Assembly (NCBI GenBank): GCA_937625935.1
Contig: OW569376.1
Span: 310,001-374,000, forward strand
Direction of reading: 5' to 3'
From: Tetramitus jugosus
Taxonomy: Eukaryota > Heterolobosea > Eutetramitea > Acrasida > Vahlkampfiidae
DNA length: 64,000 bases
The notes below the pieces were generated by a model. The model saw only the letters and a program-made list of their open reading frames with translations, was not told where the DNA came from and did not search any database. Position numbers and translations under genes: made by a program. Below, piece by piece: positions 10,574 through 23,059 of the stretch (positions within the stretch are counted from its first letter, which is position 1; each line of letters starts with the position of its first letter).

Positions 10574-13500
10574 TTATACAACCCATCGATTGCGACCATT
10601 ATCCAAGCTGGTGCAAGAACTAATTAGATTTTGGGTGGTCCTTACAATGCTATGACATTCCACAAATGATAGATCACAATCAATATTTTGTACGAGACCT
10701 CCATCTCGATCAATTCTGGCCACCAGATCAACCCCAGGCTTCACATTCACATCCACTCGATTGATATCTTCAATCGAGAGACCTAGTTTTCTTCTGCTCC
10801 AGACAACACCTGGGGCACTAAAAGATATTGAAGGTAGACCGTGTCTAGCTCCTACAATCTTGGCCAAACCTCCTCCCAGACTGTGTCCTGCTAGAACCAC
10901 ATTCCGTTGTGTCTTAATATCTTCAACATATTCGTCTAAAACTTGATAGTAGAAACGTTGTTGTTCCATGGACGGATTCATCGTGAATAATTCAATGCGA
11001 TAAATCCAATAAATAATACCTGTTGTCAATCGCTCGGGCCAAAAAGTTACAAAGGGTCCCAGCAAACTAGCTCCCTGTAAAAGAACAGCTTCCTTCCAAA
11101 TATCAAAATCTTGAATGATATCTTGTGCAGTTGTCGTACCACGCACACCAACAATTGACAAATTCTTTGCGGGTACATACAGATCGTAGAAATAAATCGT
11201 TTCGTTGTATCTGGCCACAACTCGGCAATCATGGCATTGTGGAAACCAAGTTTTAAAATCATGAGTCCAATATGGATCGTCAGAGTACGCCAAAGTAGCG
11301 AAGAAGGCATAATCGACGATTGAATAACCATGCCAACGCTCTGAGCATATATCATATGGCATTTTGGTATTGTTTGGTATGACACCAGTTCTGGCATAGT
11401 CTCTCACCTCATTTGCATTATCACTTAATCCACCAATGACAAACACACAACCCATCAGCACAATATAGAAAAAGAAGAAACCGAACAGAGAATCGGCTGC
11501 ATCTTGTTCAAATCTCTTGAATAGAACGAAACACACTGAAAAGAGCATGCCCAACAACACTAACATGGCTGCCCAACTAACTGACACACCAGTTAGAATT
11601 AGCAATGCAACTACTAAAACTAACGTGACGCTTGTGAATGTCATCACGGAGAGTACTCTGAATAGAGAATGCTCCAATCCATTGTGTAAGTAGGCAGGAA
11701 CTTGACGAGTTCCACCCAAGAAAATATCAGCCTTGCTACTAAAGGGTACACGCAGCAGGTTCGATGCTTCTCCAATTGCCGAAACAACAGCATTGGGCTC
11801 TTTCTCATCTTTTTCCTCAATACTTTTTCTTGAGAGCCACTTGGGTATCCACCGTTTGATCGATGCAATGTAATTCTTGACGTTAAATCTGAGGATATAC
11901 AGGAAACATATATAGGCACAGAGAAACAGTGGAAGAATGAAAACTAAATAGGAATGTGTGAGTGTTGACGTACAGGTTATAAATGTCTTGCATGATGAAT
12001 AGAACAGAACATACTCAAGTGATAGTCTGAGAAATCAAAAACACCACACACGGCCAGAACCATCACGAACAGATAGGTGAGTAGCTTTGATGATGTAAAT
12101 ACAACCTCTGGTGAGTTGTAGAACACTTCTTCGATTACTGCAATGTATCTCTGCATAAAGGAATCACGCCAAGCACTCTTTAGTCTCTTCTTGCTTGGTT
12201 TATGGGCAGGAATATAAACAAACTTGTTGATTAACATGTTTAAGATGATCACTCCCAGAGTAACAGCTGACAATGTATAGACTTTCCATTGTTGAATCAC
12301 TCCTAGAGCACTTACACAAATAATAAGAACCAGCATTGCTAATACAATCCATAATTCACGAATCAAAAAGTAAACTTTTGCCTTGCTGCTTCGATCTCTG
12401 AAACGTCGCACAAGATTGGGAATACCAATCGGTGTCAAGCAACAATACCATGCCAAAAGAATCCAAAGATTCTTCTCCTTTGATACATCGACAAAATTAG
12501 AGCTGTAGCGTGCGGTAGGCGCTTCTGCAACCGACTTCACCTCATGATACTCTGAGATCTCATCCAATGTACTTGCATTCAATATTGAAATATAGCTATC
12601 GGATGGTTGACGCGAGTGACGAGGGGGTCTCATCGTGGGAGATGCTTGCTGAGTAGTCGTTCCCAAAACTACAGTCGTCTTTGTTTTCGATACTTTGACA
12701 TTCACCTCCTTTGTTTGTGGCAATGCAGATTCAACATCTCCTTTTCTTGGAGATACATCTGGTTGTGCCTGATTGAGCGCGCCGTGAATTGTTTCAGAAG
12801 TTACACCGTCCTCTGCTTCAATCTCCATCTCTCCGTCCTCTACGCCATTATCCATTGCTTCAATCGCAGAACCCAATGTTCCATCGTCATCCTCATCCTC
12901 GTTACCATCAACATGATTCCCATAATCACCACCGTTCATATGACCCTCCTCACCCTGATGATTCAAATCATTACGTGTAAGATCGTCATCATCATGATTC
13001 ACGCGATCAAGAGGCTCCAATGCTGTCTCATGTGTGTGTTTGTTCAGATCATGATGCTCCTCTTGTTCATCAAAATGCTGTTGCTGTTGCTGCTCTTGTT
13101 CATGTCTCTCGGCCAATTCGTCCAGATTGTGCTGCGAAGACCTCATTCTCTCAAAGTACTTTCTCCGATGAGTCACAAACATGAGCAATCGCTTGTAGCT
13201 CTCAACAACACTGCCCAACCACCACAACAATATAACGGCTAGTGTCACAAATGAACCCACACTCAAAAACGCTTGTACTCCAATGGACACATTGGCAAAC
13301 GTAATCATAAACACGACTCCACACACAACGGGAACAATCTCCAACACGATAATCATCATGAGTTGCAAAAACAAATCGACCCATCTAGGAATGGAACATT
13401 CGGTTCGGAAACTGACGAGAAACATTGTAAATTTCTCTGAAATCTTTGTGAATTGATCGTGACTCCAGATGAGACGAATGAACTGAACAGATTTGCTCAA

Positions 13501-13914
13501 CAGGGACGCAAATGTGAAACAAGTGACTCCCAACATGCCTACAATGGACAATTGATAACAGACGATTCGTGCATTCGAATAGGAAGGAGTAGGTATGATA
13601 CTACTGCCTATACTACTGCTCATACTGCTGTTCGTAGCACTCATCATGAGCTGTCGTTTAAAATTGACAGTGGAAGTGATGTTTTTTTCCTGTTGTTCCA
13701 CTAGTCTGAACATGTAAAACAGCTGGATGCCAAACGAGATGCCCTGCAACGTGACCAACAGCGATGCGAGAATGGCATTGTATGTGAGATAGACTCGACG
13801 AACAAGCATAAACCAGTGCTTGTCTATTGGATGTGCATATTGTGATTGTTGTTGTTGTTGTTGTTTATTGTGATTGTTGTGATTCGATGCACGAAGCAAC
13901 TTCACATTATCCAT
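10574..13914 (-). CDS. Polytopic membrane protein with C-terminal class 3 lipase domain (two exons)
   Basis: Two open frames join through a 71-nt GTATGT...TTTAG intron (11944-12014): exon 1 is 13914-12015 and exon 2 is 11943-10574, giving 1089 residues in frame. The join also completes a hydrophobic helix (YHL then IFILPLFLCAYICF). The protein has about ten membrane segments, an acidic Asp/Glu/His-rich cytosolic loop midway, and a C-terminal Lipase_3 domain. That domain has the nucleophile motif AGHSLGGGLAKIVGA, a probable aspartate in PGVDLVARID and a probable histidine in ECHSIVRTT. Diacylglycerol lipases combine membrane helices with this domain, but this has more helices, so I call only a lipid-hydrolysing serine lipase. 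The stop overlaps an AATAAA. Confidence 0.83.
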
Positions 13915-14036
13915 TGTTTTTTTTTCTTCTTGTGGGTCGTTTCTGAATGTGTTGTTGTTGTTCTTTGCTGGTGTTGGAATCTGTGAATTCAGGTGCGCAG
14001 CAGAAATGCCAAAAAAAATTTCCGTTCGGAATGGAA

Positions 14037-15895
14037 CTACGACAGTTCGAGTGAATTCCTTTTGGTGAGCTCTTCTTGTTCTTGTGGCGATGATGATATC
14101 ATGTTGGTGGCGTTCAGATCTGCAGAATCGACATCATCTTTTGAGGGTACACCTTCTTGATTCTGTTCTGACAATTCTTGCTCAACATTGTTCTTGCCAT
14201 CTTCTTCTTCCAAGCTCACAAACTGTGTATCCTTTGGGCCAATCTTACAGAATGCAATGTATCCGAGAGTAGTGACAAATACGAGACATCCCAAACATCC
14301 AGCAATCCAAACAACTACGGATGATTCCCTAAAGTAAGATATAAACAGATCAATCACCAACCAAATGTTCAATCCGATCACGAATAGCACACAGGACCAA
14401 CCAACAATCCGTGTAAGTATTCCATTCCTATATTCTTTCATTTCAGAGTGACTAGTGATTCTTATGAGTGGAATCATTGCAAAAGGAAGCTGAATGGACA
14501 GGATGACCTGAGACCAAACAAGCAATGAGGTACCATTCCTCTCACCAAATATCACAAGAACTAAAACAGCTGGCAAAATAGCAATTCCTCTCGTAATTAG
14601 TCTTCGAATCCATGGTCTCACCTTCAAATTGACAAATCCTTCCATAACCATTTGACCTGCCAGTGTTCCACAAATGGTAGATGATTGGCCAGAGGCGAGC
14701 AGTGCGACTCCGAACACAACAGATGCGGCCTTTCCAAACAATGAGTGCATCATCTCGTGAGCATCCTCTATGGCCACAATCTCCTTTTTGCCAAAGAATG
14801 AGGCACATGAGACGATCAAGATTGCCGCATTGACGAATAATGCCATGTTCAACGACAAGAATGCATCCACAATCGCGAACCGGCAATATCTCTTAGTAAT
14901 GACTGGATTGTCGGATGCACGAGAAAGAATGAGTCCAGAGTGCAAGTACAGATTGTGAGGCATGATAGTTGCGCCCAATATACCTGTCACAACAGGCAAA
15001 CTTCCACGTGGTAACGAAGGCACAGCACCTCGCACAATTCCCTTGATATCTGGCTTTGAAATCACCATCTCAACAACAAAGCATGCAGAAATGAGTGTCA
15101 TGAGACCCAAAATAACAACTTCTGTGATTCGGTGCCCCAAACGTTGCAACAAGAGAAATAGGAGAGTATCAAAGGCAGTGAGCAAAACACCCCATATGAG
15201 CGGCAGTCCAAACAACAATTTCAAGCCAATCGCTGTTCCTAACACTTCTGCCAAATCTGTGGCAGCAATCGCAACTTCAGCCAATATCCACAACAGTGGA
15301 GTCACATGCGAAGGATAAAAATTGGAGCACTGCTGTGAGAGATCCTTCTTGGTTACGAGTCCCAGCTTGGCAGACAACGACTGAAGAACAATGGCAAACA
15401 TGTTTGACACCAGCAACACCCACAAGAGAGAGTATCCAAATGTTGATCCGCCCTCAATGTCAGTCGCCCCTATGAAAATACAACACAACAACCAAGCATT
15501 GTTAGTACAGTAATCAAGCGTTTTAATAAAAAATCCATCTTCTTACAATTTCCAGGATCAACATATCCAACTGAAATGAGCACAGCAGGACCTAGAAACT
15601 TCAAAAATTGTTTGATTTTCGTCATCAATGTGTCATTCTCTGGCAGTGAAGTCACACCCATTCCATTCTCCATCTGAATACTACTAGCTTCTTCATTCAT
15701 TGTTGTGTCTATTGCTCGTTCAATACTCTCCACTGAGTCACTCGTGATGTTTTGTTGGGTGGCAGCGTTTGCTTCCACAACGGGCGATAACCGACCTTTT
15801 ATTCTATTGTTGTCTTCCTGAATAGGCATGGTATGATCGGTCATAAAGTACTCGTGAGGAGTCGTGGGACTCGCAGTTGCTGTCGTTGTTGGCAT
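14037..15895 (-). CDS. NRAMP family divalent metal transporter (two exons)
   Basis: Exon 1 is 15895-15547 and exon 2 is 15469-14037, with a 77-nt GTAAGA...CATAG intron (15470-15546). The join recreates the family signature GYVDPGNWATDIEGGS exactly, splitting its Trp codon. The product is 593 residues with about 11 membrane segments. The TM6 motif ATIMPHNLYLHSG keeps the A-x-M metal-selecting core of Mn/Fe NRAMP proteins. It should import Fe2+, Mn2+ or similar ions with protons, at the plasma membrane or on phagosomes. The soluble N-terminus (~95 residues) and C-terminus are Ser/Thr/Glu-rich. Start is at the first ATG (MPTTTATAS). Confidence 0.93.
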
Positions 15896-16090
15896 TGTTT
15901 TTTGTTTGTTTTATTTTTGTGAAGTTTTGTTGGTGGGTGATGTGTTCCAAGTGTGGGTTCGAATGATCTGATCTTTTCAAGCAGCAGGCAGCACGTGTCG
16001 ATTCGGGTGCGCGTTTTTTGGGGACCCAAATTTCATTAGATAAACAGCGAACGGTCCAAGAAAAATGAATGGAAGGTGGCAATTGACCTG

Positions 16091-18709
16091 TTAGTTTATT
16101 CGATTGGGTTGACTATTGTCAATATCATTAGTTGCTGAAGAAAATTGTTGTTGTTGCCAACTCCATTCTGCATGATTGTTGTTCGCCAGTGGTTGGACTT
16201 GTTGCTGCTGGAACAGACCACTGTTAGCAGAAGAAGCCATCCATCCCTCGTGATGCATAACAGGAGGACCTCCTCCCAAGTGTTCTGAACTGGAGACACC
16301 AGATGTTGTCATATCCGTGGGAAGTTTTCTGTTATTTGAACCTACAGTCTCAATCATATTCATGGACTGCATCTGTTGACTCAACCGCCGTACTCCCAGT
16401 CCAACATCCTGTTGTTGAGAATTAAATAATTGCTGTTGATGGTGCTGTGATCCTGATGACGACGAGGAAGGTGGTGATGCATTGCTTGTCGTTGTTGCAG
16501 TGTAGTGGAACTGTTGTTGTTGTGGATTGGATGTTGCTGACTGATGATGATGATGATTGTAACCAAAATTGTTTGCACTATTGTTGTTGCTTGCATTCTC
16601 TCTCATAATGTCCACAAAACTAGAATGATCATGACCACCTCTTCTCTTGTGAATAAATAGTCCATCTTGATGCTGAGACATGGGTGTTGACTCTTGTTTA
16701 ATGATGACTCGACTTCCTGATGATGACGACGATGATGCTGGAGCAACACTGCTCATGTTACTCTCCACCATATTCGAATGTTGTTGATGATATGGGAACA
16801 TGTTCTGTGCAGAAGATGATGTCAATTGATCATGTTGTGAATGAGCAGTGCTGCCTTGATTGATTGTGATGGATGGTGCATTGGTCGTCGTAGTAGTCGT
16901 AGTAGGATAGGGAGAGTACCGATGTGTCTGATTGATAATTAATTTGCTCTTACCAGAGTTCACATTGTTTGAAGCTGTAATCTTCAATGGTGTGACAACA
17001 GATGTGATAATTGTATTGCCAGCTGTGCTTGTTGTCGATGTGGGAGAAGTGGATGGATGAGGATGATTCTGGTGAGGATGCTGATGATGATGATGAGACA
17101 TGTGATCATTGGATGTCGGAGATTGCATATCATATCGTATCGAGTGGTGATGAGGTGATGGCGCATAGAGTTGTTGTGACGCAGCAGAAGGTGACGCTAG
17201 TGAATGTTGTGGTGATGGGGAGGGAGATGGTTGTTGATAATAGTGCATGTTTTGATTCGAATGAGGAGATGGTGATGCATTGGTAAAGGACAAAAATGGT
17301 GTCTGCTGTGGTTGATGTTGCTGTTGAATCACGTGTTGATTGATCATTGATCCTCCATGATATTGCTGTTGCTGAGACATGGAGTAGTGAGTTGATGATG
17401 ATGGTACAATTGTGGATGACGATGTGTTCTGATGTTGTTGTGGATGATAACTACCATGGAGGAGGAGATTGTTGGGACCATTGGGTGATTGTGGTGTTGA
17501 GGTTGAACTTGCAGTAGGTGATGATAATGGTGGTTGTTGATGATGATGAGAGTGATGTTGTTGTTGTTGTTGTTGCAACACTTGCAGTTGAGGTACTGTT
17601 GTAGGTTGATGTTGATGGAACTGATACTGTGAAAAAGCAACTCCATTGTTATTGCTATTGTTGTTGTTGTTGTTCTGCATCAAATAACTGCTCGTATTAT
17701 TATTGTTATTGGTGGTGTTGTTGGTATGATTCATAGAGAGAGCAGAGGAAGCACCTCCAACAGTAGCCGCAGCAGTAGCAGTCACAACAGCAGCGGTAGT
17801 AGAGGTATTTGTGGTGGTGGTGTTACCACCTCCCAATTCATCATCATCATCTTCATTCTCACTGCTTGATCCATCAGAGTATCCATATGGGATACCACTC
17901 AATGGTGTCGTCAGATATTTTGGATCATTTTTGATTGTTTGAACTTCCTCTTCCAATTTCGCCTTTTCTTCAATGGTTTGAGCATAACTCTTCATATCAC
18001 CACTTTCTTCACACCGTTTCAACATGATCAACAAGACATCGATTCTACGCTGTATGCTATTCAACTGTTCATCACGCAAGTGTAAAAGTTTATCCAATAC
18101 AAAAAATTTAGAATACAAAAAAAAATGGGTCAGCTAATCGTGTTCAACAACAACAACAAAATACAAGTAAATTTTTGAGATACATACTCTTCTGTAGGGC
18201 CACCTCGAAATATTGTATTCTCTGCACAGTCTCTTGAGTTGTGTTAAGCTAATGCCCAAAATCTGAGAGGCATCTCTAATGGGCATCTCAAAACATTGTG
18301 CAATATCATCCAATGTAATGTGTTTCCTGTGCTTCCGTATTATAATTTCCTTGTTGTTGGTCATTGTTGTCTTCTTTGGTTTCTTGGTCCTCGATTTTCG
18401 AATCTTATTCTTGTTGTCCTTTCCATTGTCATTGTCCATGGAGGGTGATGATGGTGATTTATTGTCCAGGTCGTGACCTTCTGTTGGTGATTGAGATTGT
18501 TGTTGTGAGGATGGTAGTGATGAGCCAGCATGAGATGGATGTGTAGAAGGAGGTTCAGAATGATGATGATAGCTACTACCACTGCTGGAATTCATCATCA
18601 TGTTCATGTTGGTTGGAGGTGATGAAGATGGAGAACTGTTGTTGCTATTGTTATTGCTACTGTGAGTGTGGTTGTTGTGGGTGTTTATGGCTGATGACGT
18701 TGCGGACAT
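16091..18709 (-). CDS. RWP-RK domain transcription factor with long Q/N/S-rich tail (two exons)
   Basis: Exon 1 (18709-18188) and exon 2 (18133-16091) are joined by a 54-nt intron (18134-18187, donor GTATGT, acceptor GATTAG). Exon 1 carries the RWP-RK helix-turn-helix: TLDDIAQCFEMPIRDASQ, LGISLTQLKRLCREYNIS and RWPYRR. Exon 2 opens with a coiled coil (VLDKLLHLRDEQLNSIQRR...AKLEEEV), the usual RWP-RK plus zipper order, followed by ~580 residues of Gln, Asn, His, Ser and Pro tracts. It should bind DNA in the nucleus; the target is unknown. The start is uncertain: I prefer MSATSSAI at 18709 because upstream in-frame sequence is an AAC-repeat leader, but ATGs at 18829 and 18946 are in frame. Confidence 0.86.
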
Positions 18710-19285
18710 GTCTGTTCTATTGAGTGAAATCTTGTTGTTGTTATTGATGTTATTGTTGTTGTTGTTGTTGGTGATGATGTCGTTGTTGGTTGTTGTTGTT
18801 CGGGTGAATGTACGGTGATGAAGCAGCATGCAGGAGGATTGAGCTCTTTTATGGGTAATTTGAGAGGGTTCTCGAATTCGAAGAGAGATGACAATAGAGC
18901 AACACGCGTGTGACCTCTTGATTGATCGTGTGGGTGAGTGGGTCAAGTTGCGGGGAGAGGTAGTGGTAGTGATTCACACAGATGATGATGATGTCCTCGA
19001 GACGATGGTGACGTTTTTTTGGTTCTCGCTCTGTGGGAGAACGTGAATCCTCTTTCCCGTGTTTTTTTTTGAGCTCTCGACAGGCACAATATTCAACCAA
19101 CAGCGGAACCAAAAATTTGCGACTGTTTATGACGGCAATACTGTACTTTTTGAGAAGAGACCAATTTTTAAAAAAGGAAGGTTGAGTTGCCACAATTCAG
19201 AGAATCTCCCCAAGCTCTCTGTCACAAAAGAAAGGATGCGAAGGTTCGAGGGTTCTATATCGCAAGAGGCAGTAAATGGACATGC
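18710..19285. promoter_or_regulatory. Upstream region of RWP-RK gene
   Basis: No independent gene is supported. The first ~120 bp is a TTG/GTT-rich leader of the RWP-RK gene; the rest is mixed sequence reaching the 3' end of the acid phosphatase gene. Short open frames here lack codon character and recognisable domains. Confidence 0.4.
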
Positions 19286-20563
19286 TTATACTACGCATTG
19301 TTCGGACTGGTCCTTGACTATCAAATGATTGGTCACTTCATCGAACAAACTCCATTCGCAGAAATCGGAATCGATGACCGCTGGACACACTTTGGTTGTC
19401 ACATCGACTCCATCATATAAAACTTTGACAGCAAACTGATTGTTAGAGCTTGTTGTTCTCTCATACAGTTCAATTACGATATTAGCGGCGTACTTTGGCC
19501 ATCTTTGATCATAGAAGCCGAGCATGGCAGCCAACGGTGCTACACTTGTGTCATGACCAGAGTGCAATGAGAAACGGATCACACCTTGTTGTTGAGACAC
19601 ACGATTATTTGGACTCTTCATGGCAGTCATCAATTGTTCCTTGATTCGCTTGAGGAATGGTCCCATTGATAATCGGAGGAACAATTTGTCTGCCAACAGC
19701 AACCCATACTCTGTCTCCGCACCCAATGTCAACTCATTCACAAGCTGTTGTGTCCAACCGTGTGTTAAGCTATAGTTGTGTGCACTTCGACACGCAAACA
19801 CATCATAGAGTGCTGTCCATCCGGGAAACATTGTTGTACCCAAATTCTTCAACACTTGTTCTCTCACATGAGCAAAATTCTTCTCAAATTGCTTGTATGA
19901 CTCACCATTGACCACATTTTGACGCAACAGTGCCAACTTTGGACACTGAGCAAAATTGGGAAACATGTCACATGTGCCTTCTGATTGTACTTGAATGGGA
20001 AAGGTGGTGGGTCGATGGTTCGGTGGTACCAGACCCAAGAATTGACTCTGTGCACTCTGAATGGTTCGAGGCACATCAGTCGACTCGATACGTATCTGGT
20101 CCATCAATGATCGATCATTGTCCCACAATTGCATCTCACTGTACTTGTTATAAAAGTGTTTTCCCAGTTCAAAGTGCTGTTGCATGCCTACTTGTGTCAA
20201 CTGACCCATGCTACAATTGCCTGGCAACGGATTTCCATGATTGTCAATTCTTTTAATGAACATTGTTGTCGTTGATGATGATGATTGAGTGATCGTAGTA
20301 GAGAGAGGATTGACTGAAATGTCATTGGGTAGTGCACAGAGCCATGTGACTTCAGATAGATTGGATATGGTGTGCACTGGTGTTCTATCACCGTGTCTTG
20401 TCAACACTTGAACTTGTCGAATACGATAATTGTCATTGTTGTTGCTTCTGAGAGTAGTAGACTCTACATGGTAGATGAAGAAGAAGAACAACAAGGTGAG
20501 TATCAAGAAGTGTACTCGAGATGATGGTTGTTGTTGTTGCGAGTGACGTGTTGTTGGCGACAT
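19286..20563 (-). CDS. Histidine acid phosphatase, secreted or lysosomal
   Basis: A 425-residue histidine phosphatase superfamily protein. A hydrophobic signal segment sits at residues ~19-32 (FLILTLLFFFFIYHVES). The nucleophile motif is VQVLTRHGDRTPVHT (histidine attacks phosphate, first Arg binds it), and the distal catalytic HD pair is in FSLHSGHDTSVAPL. Family and length fit lysosomal/prostatic-type acid phosphatases, which hydrolyse phosphomonoesters at low pH. Potential N-glycosylation sites and paired cysteines fit a lumenal protein. It lies next to a second, unrelated acid phosphatase on the same strand. Single exon. Confidence 0.91.
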   Translation of the reverse strand: MSPTTRHSQQQQPSSRVHFLILTLLFFFFIYHVESTTLRSNNNDNYRIRQVQVLTRHGDRTPVHTISNLSEVTWLCALPNDISVNPLSTTITQSSSSTTTMFIKRIDNHGNPLPGNCSMGQLTQVGMQQHFELGKHFYNKYSEMQLWDNDRSLMDQIRIESTDVPRTIQSAQSQFLGLVPPNHRPTTFPIQVQSEGTCDMFPNFAQCPKLALLRQNVVNGESYKQFEKNFAHVREQVLKNLGTTMFPGWTALYDVFACRSAHNYSLTHGWTQQLVNELTLGAETEYGLLLADKLFLRLSMGPFLKRIKEQLMTAMKSPNNRVSQQQGVIRFSLHSGHDTSVAPLAAMLGFYDQRWPKYAANIVIELYERTTSSNNQFAVKVLYDGVDVTTKVCPAVIDSDFCEWSLFDEVTNHLIVKDQSEQCVV

Positions 20564-20925
20564 TGTGTGTTGTTTTTTTTGGTGTCCCGATTTCAGTGTT
20601 ATGTCGGTGTTATTCTTGATCCCAGAACAGTTTCAGGTGACTATCCCCAGTAACGTATGTCCCACAATATCATGGGGGCACCCAGAGACAGAAGATCTCA
20701 CAATTCAATAGAAATCGCAAGGTCAAGGAGATTGAGGCCCCTCTTTTAGAGGTGATATGGGTATGGAACCCACTAACAATAGAATTACAATCATACACTA
20801 AGCAATTATCCATGAGCAATGCACAGTAAACTGGAACTTGTTTTTGATATAATTCACAGTAGCTAGTCTTCCCCTTGACAAGAGATCACAACCAGCTGTT
20901 ATCATGTCGTTTATTTATCAGTGTC
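20564..20925. other. Intergenic region between two acid phosphatase genes
   Basis: No gene is supported. It should hold the histidine phosphatase promoter. Small hairpins occur near 20736-20750 (CCTCT/AGAGG) and at the GGGT/ACCC pair just after it. An AATAAA on the minus strand at 20910-20915 serves the purple acid phosphatase transcript. Confidence 0.4.
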
Positions 20926-22686
20926 TCACTCCTTGATAATCCAAAAGTCATCGATCACGTAACCGTCAACCTTCACAAATTGGAAGTGAAGTGATGTAGC
21001 ATTGACAAGGTCCATTCTTGTGAAACCATATTGCAATCCACGAACAAGAGACCAAGATGGAGAAGGATCTTGAAATTTCTCGGCAATCATGGCACCACTG
21101 GTTCCAATGGTTAAGTGAGTTGTTGCCTTTGGATTTCTGTAAACATCCCTAGTTATCTGGGAGTCAACTACTGGGACACCGTTAAATACTGGCCATGTTC
21201 TCTCATAGCAGTGCATGTGACCCCAGATGGCCAAATCGACACCATATTTCTGTAGGAGTGGTTCAAGGGTTATTAATTTGCCGGAATCAGTTGAAACATC
21301 AGATGAATACATGGGTCTGTGTCCCAACAGAATGATCCAAGGTGTTATGCTCCTCCTTTCATTGGCCAACTTGAGATCATACTCTAACCATGTGTGTCCA
21401 GGCGTACCTGGGACATAGTCTGCAATATCACGTTCTGTGCACATCGACACAAAATGAATACCTTCATAGTCAAAACTATAGAAAAAGTTTGCATTGGAGG
21501 GAGGGGCTTTAGGGTCTGTCCTAATGTCTCCAAGTCTATCACCTGGCATGTGGAATCTGTTAATAAATGAAGTATAATTGTAATACTTTTCGTGATTTCC
21601 GACTGAAACCATGTAGGGAATGTAAGCACCGAGAGGAGACACTTGCTTACCCCACAAGTCCCAGAATATCTCAAATTCCCATTGCTTGCCTGTACCTGCG
21701 TAGCTTATATCTCCAACGTGGACTACCATGTCAAAATTTCTCTTCTGATGCTCGTTCATGAGTCCTTTCATGACAGCAAAACCAAGCGGCATCACTGTAC
21801 CCATATCACCATAGGTTGCAAAGCTAACAGGGTATTGGGTTTTGCCAGGCAATGATGGTGTTGTGAATGAGAATATTTCACTCCAACAGTCTTCATCTCT
21901 CGATCCCACTCGATAGTAATACTTGGTGGCAGGCTTCAAATCCTTGACAAAGACCTTGTGTATCCATCCATCCCATCCAAGTACACCTGCCTCATAGGTA
22001 TAATTTGTGCCCAATGCAGCCAAATTCAATGCATTCTCTGCAGTTCCGTACAACACTTTGGTGACTGGTGTTGATTGACGAGTGATCCACATAATGACCA
22101 TCTCGCTTGTCGTATTCCTTCCCAGGGTCAATCGAACTTGTTCTGCACATGTACGATCGTCATCTCCCAATGGGCCATTCCTTGGAGCAAAGTGTGGAGA
22201 CTTTGAAAAGATTTTTTCAAACTCAACAAAAGACAAGGACCATGACTCAGCGAACAATCTTCCATTGTCTGATGCTAATACTGATTGTTTCGTCAGCATT
22301 GGTCGACCCAACATTTGTTGATTCATCACATTCAACAACTGAGAAACACTTGCTCTCTTCTCTGCAATAAATGGAAATCTCTTTTCACTGACAATCTTGG
22401 CGGACAACAAATCCTGAACTTCACTGTCCTTCCAATCATCGTCATCATGTTCGTAGAACAGCTCTAAAAACACTGCGAACTCGTCAGCTGAAATCATTCG
22501 GTCTTCATTCTTGTCAATCAGAGAGAATAGTTGCACTAAATCTCGATCAATGTACTGGGAAGTTAACATGGGACTCTTGTTGTTCTTGTCTGGAGATGAT
22601 GCTGCACAAACATTGATGATAACGACAAGCAACAGTGCTGCCAGAACAAGCCCTACACACATATAATTCTTGAAACCACTTCTCAT
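20926..22686 (-). CDS. Purple acid phosphatase-like metallophosphoesterase with EF-hand
   Basis: A 586-residue protein. After a signal peptide or anchor (YMCVGLVLAALLLVVIINVC) comes an EF-hand-like loop (DKNEDRMISADEF, acidic position 12 kept). A fibronectin-like N-terminal domain of purple acid phosphatases follows (ATKYYYRVGSRDEDCWSEIF). The metallophosphatase core then shows the metal-ligand blocks in order: YGDMG, GDISYAG, GNHEKYY, LGHRPMYSS and GHMHCYERTWP. It should hydrolyse phosphoesters in a lysosome or outside the cell using a dinuclear metal site. I start at MRSGFKNYM (22686) because it gives a standard signal peptide; an in-frame ATG at 22794 would add 36 residues. Confidence 0.92.
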   Translation of the reverse strand: MRSGFKNYMCVGLVLAALLLVVIINVCAASSPDKNNKSPMLTSQYIDRDLVQLFSLIDKNEDRMISADEFAVFLELFYEHDDDDWKDSEVQDLLSAKIVSEKRFPFIAEKRASVSQLLNVMNQQMLGRPMLTKQSVLASDNGRLFAESWSLSFVEFEKIFSKSPHFAPRNGPLGDDDRTCAEQVRLTLGRNTTSEMVIMWITRQSTPVTKVLYGTAENALNLAALGTNYTYEAGVLGWDGWIHKVFVKDLKPATKYYYRVGSRDEDCWSEIFSFTTPSLPGKTQYPVSFATYGDMGTVMPLGFAVMKGLMNEHQKRNFDMVVHVGDISYAGTGKQWEFEIFWDLWGKQVSPLGAYIPYMVSVGNHEKYYNYTSFINRFHMPGDRLGDIRTDPKAPPSNANFFYSFDYEGIHFVSMCTERDIADYVPGTPGHTWLEYDLKLANERRSITPWIILLGHRPMYSSDVSTDSGKLITLEPLLQKYGVDLAIWGHMHCYERTWPVFNGVPVVDSQITRDVYRNPKATTHLTIGTSGAMIAEKFQDPSPSWSLVRGLQYGFTRMDLVNATSLHFQFVKVDGYVIDDFWIIKE

Positions 22687-23059
22687 CTCTCGGACTTTGT
22701 TACTTTTTGTTGGGGGAGATGATAGCAAGCTGCTCACTTCAAATTTTTGTTTCTGATGTTGGAGTTGAAGGTTGAAATGGACAGGGCCCAACAAAATTTA
22801 GAAGGTTTTTCAAGATGACATCATCAACGAAGATTGAATGTCAGGCTCGTGCTGCTCCCGATATAAAAGGTGATACCGCGGTTTAAAAAATTTACAACAC
22901 AAACGGAGATATAATTCATCGGTGTTATTCACACAAAACCCGATCTATGACCACGTGTGTGTCAAAGAGCTTTCTTTCAACAGTGCGAGTTCGCTTCACA
23001 AAACAAAGAACAAATTATTAATTGATCGATCACACACACACACACAACAGAACAAGAAG
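22687..23059. promoter_or_regulatory. Divergent promoter region with TATA-like element and CA repeat
   Basis: This separates the divergent purple acid phosphatase and phosphotransferase starts. TATAAAAG at 22862-22869 is the clearest TATA-like element in the window. A (CA)n run at about 23031-23046 lies in the leader of the phosphotransferase just before its ATG. Confidence 0.4.

Noticed and set aside
11644..11919. Separate small gene between the lipase and the membrane protein
   Set aside because: It is an out-of-frame read of lipase exon 2; the correct frame continues the membrane helix.
19230..19270. GGTTCGAG box suggesting a tRNA
   Set aside because: No acceptor or anticodon stems can be folded around it.
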